Of a stretch of DNA of 9,892 bases, positions 7,252 through 9,892 are shown piece after piece (within the stretch, counting starts at the first letter, position 1; every line of letters starts with the position of its first letter). This DNA is from Oscillospiraceae bacterium. GTDB lineage: Bacteria; Bacillota; Clostridia; Oscillospirales; Ruminococcaceae. Location of the stretch: positions 1 to 9,892 of the forward strand of contig JAHHUC010000063.1 in assembly GCA_020024215.1 (NCBI GenBank), read 5' to 3'. The notes below the pieces were generated by a model. The model had not been told where the DNA came from and did not search any database. It saw nothing but the letters and a program-made list of their open reading frames with translations. The position numbers and the translations under genes are program-made.

Positions 7252-7271
7252 TTGAGAAATCCGATTTCCTA
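7252..7271. promoter_or_regulatory. Operator-like arm O2 covering both transcription starts
   Basis: The core GAAATCCGATTTC (7256-7268) is a perfect 13-bp odd palindrome centred on 7262. With O1 it forms a 16/20 inverted repeat whose centres lie 61 bp apart. Predicted start points of both divergent transcripts (near 7253 and 7266) fall inside it, so a bound repressor would block both. Confidence 0.65.
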
Positions 7272-7272
7272 T

Positions 7273-7301
7273 ATTTTATCATTTGCTGCTCAGTTTGTCA
7301 A
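7273..7301 (-). promoter_or_regulatory. Promoter of the XRE-ImmA operon
   Basis: On the minus strand TTGACA (7296-7301, perfect) and TAAAAT (7273-7278, 5/6) are 17 bp apart, with a TGA extension next to the -10. The predicted start is near 7266 within operator arm O2, which implies autoregulation. Confidence 0.85.
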
Positions 7302-7344
7302 CAAAACGTACAGCATTTTAAAAGCCGGACGGATTTTCTCTTAA

Positions 7345-7399
7345 TGAAAGCAAAAGTTTCTGCAGCTCGCCGCGGAGTGCTGATAAACATAAGCTTTCA
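7345..7399 (+). promoter_or_regulatory. Structured leader of the M23 mRNA
   Basis: TGAAAGC (7345-7351) and GCTTTCA (7393-7399) are perfect inverted copies that could close a stem. Inside, CAGCTC can pair with GAG-TG-CTG with a 2-nt bulge around a GC-rich loop. This GC-rich patch stands out in an AT-rich intergenic region. A 24-codon frame (7344-7418) runs through it and its stop overlaps the M23 ribosome site, but it has no good ribosome site of its own. The role is unknown. Confidence 0.35.
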
Positions 7400-7432
7400 A
7401 AACAAAATTAAATTTTAAAGGAGATTTCAATT

Positions 7433-8515
7433 ATGGGATTTATAAATGGAAAAGCATATAGATTCACAAATGGGTACTATTTAGATCATGCCCTTAATGT
7501 ATATGGTACAAATGCAGCAAGTACTGGAAGAAATGTTTGCCTATTTTCTGATGACCCTAATGATATAATGCAAAAATGGATCATTAAAAGTTCTGGGAAC
7601 GGATACCGTTTACACAGTGCTGTAAATAGCGCATATGTGTTGGATTGCAGCGATGGATCGCTGTCTAATTCATACAAAAATAATGCTCATCTTTGTGCAA
7701 CTTCACAGACCAGTATAACCGACAGTCAGGTTGAGTTTGAATATGTATCAGATAATATCTATAAGATTTACTTACCTGGTAAAAAGCTATATCTTACTGC
7801 TACTAACAACACTCTTGTTTCTGGTTTGCCAGCATCTTCAATCAGTACATCCACTGCTTTAACTGGTGGTTCCGGTGGGCAGAGTAATGTTTACTGGGCT
7901 CCAGCATCTACATCTTCCAAACAACAATGGAAAGTTTCACCTAGCGTAGATGGGGGCAGTAGTAACCCATATGCCGCACTGAATTGGCGCTATGTCTATG
8001 ACGACAAAAAAAACTGTTTGGGATATTATGGATACGACCCTGTGGGAGCTTACCATTTACATTGGGGAATTGATGTAATTTGTGATTCAGGCACAGCTAT
8101 CAAAAGCCCTGCAAAGGGAACTGTTTATGCAGTGGGTGGAAGCACCTACCAGCATTCTGATAATCCTAATGTCAATATTGATAATGTACAACCTCATAGT
8201 AGCATGGGTTACTTTGTGGTTCTTAAAATGGACAAACCTGATCCTGTTACAGGTCGCACTATGTATGTCCGCTTTTTGCACTTGAGAGATGTCTCCTCTT
8301 TGAGATATAAGGATACTGTATACGCAGGTAATCTGATTGGTTATACAGGGAATACAGGTTTAAGTGATACTGCTCATCTTCACCTTGATGTCAACACCAA
8401 AACATCAGCTCAGCACTCTGGCAACGGCTTCAGCATATCCAACACAATCAATCCAGTAAATTTTTTCCCAGATGTGTCTTTTCCCGACAACTATTATAAC
8501 TATGGTGTAAAGTAA
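7433..8515 (+). CDS. Leaderless ricin-B-lectin / M23 endopeptidase fusion
   Basis: A 360-residue protein, the only plus-strand gene. Residues 1-170 look like a ricin-type beta-trefoil carbohydrate-binding region, with Q47-K-W49 and Q164-Q-W166 as QxW-type motifs. Residues about 180-345 are an M23 (LytM/lysostaphin-type) zinc endopeptidase. H210-W-G-I-D214 and H317 are the expected zinc ligands, with H283 and H315 the catalytic histidines (FLHL and HLHLD). M23 enzymes cut peptidoglycan peptide bridges. There is no signal peptide. The start is firm: AAAGGAG lies 9 nt upstream and an in-frame TAA lies at 7409-7411, so no N-terminal extension is possible. Export must therefore be by lysis or a non-Sec route, as with endolysins or some bacteriolysins. 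No holin is seen. It is divergent from the XRE-ImmA pair, which probably controls it. Confidence 0.88.
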   Translation: MGFINGKAYRFTNGYYLDHALNVYGTNAASTGRNVCLFSDDPNDIMQKWIIKSSGNGYRLHSAVNSAYVLDCSDGSLSNSYKNNAHLCATSQTSITDSQVEFEYVSDNIYKIYLPGKKLYLTATNNTLVSGLPASSISTSTALTGGSGGQSNVYWAPASTSSKQQWKVSPSVDGGSSNPYAALNWRYVYDDKKNCLGYYGYDPVGAYHLHWGIDVICDSGTAIKSPAKGTVYAVGGSTYQHSDNPNVNIDNVQPHSSMGYFVVLKMDKPDPVTGRTMYVRFLHLRDVSSLRYKDTVYAGNLIGYTGNTGLSDTAHLHLDVNTKTSAQHSGNGFSISNTINPVNFFPDVSFPDNYYNYGVK

Positions 8516-8538
8516 TCCATTTGTATTATAGTCACTAA

Positions 8539-8568
8539 CAAAAGCGACCATATTATTGGTCGCTTTTG
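8539..8568. terminator. Bidirectional terminator between convergent genes
   Basis: CAAAAGCGACC (8539-8549) pairs perfectly with GGTCGCTTTTG (8558-8568) around an 8-nt loop. T-runs lie in the 3' arm on either strand. It lies 24 nt past the M23 stop and 5 nt past the stop of the opposing lipoprotein, so it serves both. Confidence 0.85.
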
Positions 8569-8573
8569 CTATA

Positions 8574-9173
8574 TTAGATATATAAATATCTAAGTTCTTT
8601 CCAGATGACATCATCATTTTCAGTTCGATATGGTCCATTCCTTTTTCCGCCTACCTCTATAAAGAAAGAGTCGAAACCGATAGAAAAGGCCGGACATTCA
8701 TCATCTGCAAATTCAAAAAAGTCAAACCAATATAAACAACCACGAGGCATATCTGCTCTTACTTTATCAGGTTCAGGTTCCTCATTATAAATTTTCAGTT
8801 TTTGCCATATATTCATAATCTTTTTAATTTCATTTGGTTCTGTGACAATTCCGAATTCTCCCATAGAATCATCGTAAAATATTATTTTCTGTATACTGAC
8901 TTTTGGGATTTCCACATTTGGAAGTTCTTCAAAACTGTATGTTTTATCTTTGACAAAATCATCAGATAATTGAGAAGATACAGTATTTTCTTCACTGCCG
9001 GACTTTTGACTTTCTGTTTGTGATATTTCACCATCAATAGCAGATTGACTATCAGACTTGTCAGCTTCCGTTTTGCTGTTAGATGATGTGTCATTATTTG
9101 TACTTCTAGGTGCACAGGCAGAACTGCACATACATAAAGCCAGCATTGCTGCAAGCAAAATTTTCCTTTTCAT
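8574..9173 (-). CDS. Lipoprotein of unknown function
   Basis: A 199-residue protein with a lipoprotein-type signal (K2-R-K4, hydrophobic stretch, S17-S-A-C20). The -3 position is Ser rather than the usual Leu, so the lipobox is less than ideal. A long Ser/Glu/Lys/Asp-rich linker (about 22-75) would hold the folded part away from the membrane. The C-terminal 110 residues look like a small alpha/beta domain with aromatic-rich strands (CLYWFDFFEF, FSIGFDSFFIEVGG). I do not recognise the domain. AAGGAGGG lies before the ATG. It shares linker style with the truncated gene upstream and converges with the M23 gene. A link to either, for example as a surface protein protecting against the endopeptidase, is speculation. 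Confidence 0.8.
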   Translation of the reverse strand: MKRKILLAAMLALCMCSSACAPRSTNNDTSSNSKTEADKSDSQSAIDGEISQTESQKSGSEENTVSSQLSDDFVKDKTYSFEELPNVEIPKVSIQKIIFYDDSMGEFGIVTEPNEIKKIMNIWQKLKIYNEEPEPDKVRADMPRGCLYWFDFFEFADDECPAFSIGFDSFFIEVGGKRNGPYRTENDDVIWKELRYLYI

Positions 9174-9205
9174 TTTTAAGAGCCCTCCTTTTTATTTGTA
9201 CCCTC

Positions 9206-9234
9206 ATTGTACCATATCAAATTAAAAAGTCGCC
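9206..9234 (-). promoter_or_regulatory. Possible extended -10 promoter for the lipoprotein gene
   Basis: On the minus strand TGGTACAAT supplies an extended -10 (TACAAT at 9206-9211, TGG at 9212-9214). The region 17 bp upstream (GGCGAC) is a poor -35. No convincing terminator lies between this and the upstream gene, so the two lipoprotein-type genes may also be cotranscribed. Confidence 0.35.
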
Positions 9235-9247
9235 TATTAGTGGTTTT

Positions 9248-9892
9248 TTATCCAACCCTAGGAATATTTCCCTCAAAACTTTCCAATGTCACACCGTCTT
9301 TGTCTTTTCTTAAGGATATTTTACATTCTCCTTCACCCGGAGTATAAAGAGATGAATAGGTAAATGAAAATGTGGAAATATTGCCTTCAAGCACACTGTC
9401 TGTAATATTTATAACAGATGTGTCTTTTCCACTATATACAGAAAGCTTGTATCCTTTTTTCTCAGGGACATATGCCTCAATCTTTGGCATTCTTTCGGCA
9501 GAAATCCCAAAATAAGATTCTATAAATGCCTCCACAATATCTTTTGAGTAGTATAAATCATACTCATTATCGCCCTTTATTAACCAATTATCATACTCTT
9601 TATTTCCGGCAGTACGCTGACAAATGGCATAAATCTGAAAACAATAATATGCCTCTTCTTCTGAAATAGGATTTTGAGAATCTATTCTTTCCGGAAAATC
9701 AAAAATCATCGATTTATAAACCTTCATCAAAACCGTTTCAGCCTCTTTTAGCATGTCAATATCACTTTTATCAGATACATTCACGGAAGATGATTCCGTA
9801 CCCGATTCTGATTTTTCTTCCCCACTCTTCTCGGATTCATTGGAAGAAGCAAGAGAAGAACCTTCTGAACTTATCTTTGATTCTTCTGACTG
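9248..9892 (-). CDS. Probable lipoprotein of unknown function, N-terminus beyond window
   Basis: The minus-strand frame is open from the window edge (9892) to a TAA at 9248-9250, giving 215 codons. The first ~45 visible residues are a Ser/Glu/Lys/Asp-rich low-complexity stretch (for example SNESEKSGEEKSESGTESS) like the linker of the lipoprotein downstream. The signal peptide and anchor cysteine are therefore expected just outside the window. A GTG at 9784 is in frame but lies in the middle of this linker with no ribosome site, so it is not taken as the start. The folded part has an N-terminal helical segment and a C-terminal beta-rich segment (around KKGYKLSVYSGKDTSVINI and FSFTYSSLYTPGEGECKI). 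I do not recognise the domain. The gap to the next gene is 74 nt. Confidence 0.7.
   Translation of the reverse strand, partial: QSEESKISSEGSSLASSNESEKSGEEKSESGTESSSVNVSDKSDIDMLKEAETVLMKVYKSMIFDFPERIDSQNPISEEEAYYCFQIYAICQRTAGNKEYDNWLIKGDNEYDLYYSKDIVEAFIESYFGISAERMPKIEAYVPEKKGYKLSVYSGKDTSVINITDSVLEGNISTFSFTYSSLYTPGEGECKISLRKDKDGVTLESFEGNIPRVG

Noticed and set aside
6212..8515. An intact prophage or integrative element
   Set aside because: No integrase, excisionase, structural, holin or relaxase gene and no attachment repeats are visible; only the repressor-peptidase pair and a lytic-type enzyme are present.
8082..8638. Short frames on both strands within and after the M23 gene
   Set aside because: They overlap the M23 domain codons or the terminator and show no start signals.
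9782..9784. GTG at 9784 as a true start codon
   Set aside because: The frame stays open to the window edge, and the GTG sits within a low-complexity linker without a ribosome site.

Overview
The window looks like chromosome of a low-GC, Gram-positive anaerobe of the class Clostridia (Bacillota), probably near Oscillospiraceae/Ruminococcaceae. The reasons are strong AGGAGG-type ribosome sites, sigma-A style promoters, intrinsic terminators with short U-tracts, two lipoproteins with a lipobox cysteine at residue 20, and two familiar clostridial gene sets. These are a lipoprotein/AlgI-type MBOAT/DHHW cluster and an XRE repressor with an ImmA/IrrE peptidase. The genus cannot be fixed from the sequence alone. 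All protein genes but one lie on the minus strand.

Reading in plus coordinates: 1-171 is the N-terminal part of a GNAT-like acetyltransferase cut by the window edge. 335-2416 is a membrane methyl-accepting chemotaxis protein whose dCache ligand-binding domain carries the full amino-acid-binding residue pattern. 2417-2798 has no gene; it holds a possible sigma-D-like promoter, a small inverted repeat, a striking 48-bp perfect palindrome built on (TA)15, and a weak terminator. 2799-5985 is, in transcription order, a DUF4358-like lipoprotein, an AlgI-type MBOAT O-acyltransferase and a DHHW/AlgX-like SGNH protein. A good promoter (6121-6149) precedes them, and a hairpin separates the lipoprotein from algI. 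Together they look like a cell-surface polysaccharide O-acetylation module.

6212-7171 is a two-gene operon encoding an XRE repressor and an ImmA/IrrE zinc peptidase. It is divergent from the only plus-strand gene (7433-8515), a leaderless protein with an N-terminal ricin-B-type lectin region and a C-terminal M23 (LytM-type) endopeptidase domain. The shared intergenic region contains a perfect-consensus sigma-A promoter toward the M23 gene, a near-consensus promoter toward the repressor, and two matching operator-like arms in inverted orientation around the M23 promoter. I infer a derepressible switch: the repressor silences the lytic-type enzyme and the ImmA-type peptidase relieves this. This is the most unusual unit in the window.

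The M23 gene converges on 8574-9173, a lipoprotein of unknown function, across a bidirectional terminator. Upstream of that lipoprotein on the same strand is a second gene (9248 to the window end). It has a similar Ser/Glu/Lys-rich linker, and its N-terminus lies outside the window. No rRNA, tRNA, CRISPR array, transposase or integrase was seen.
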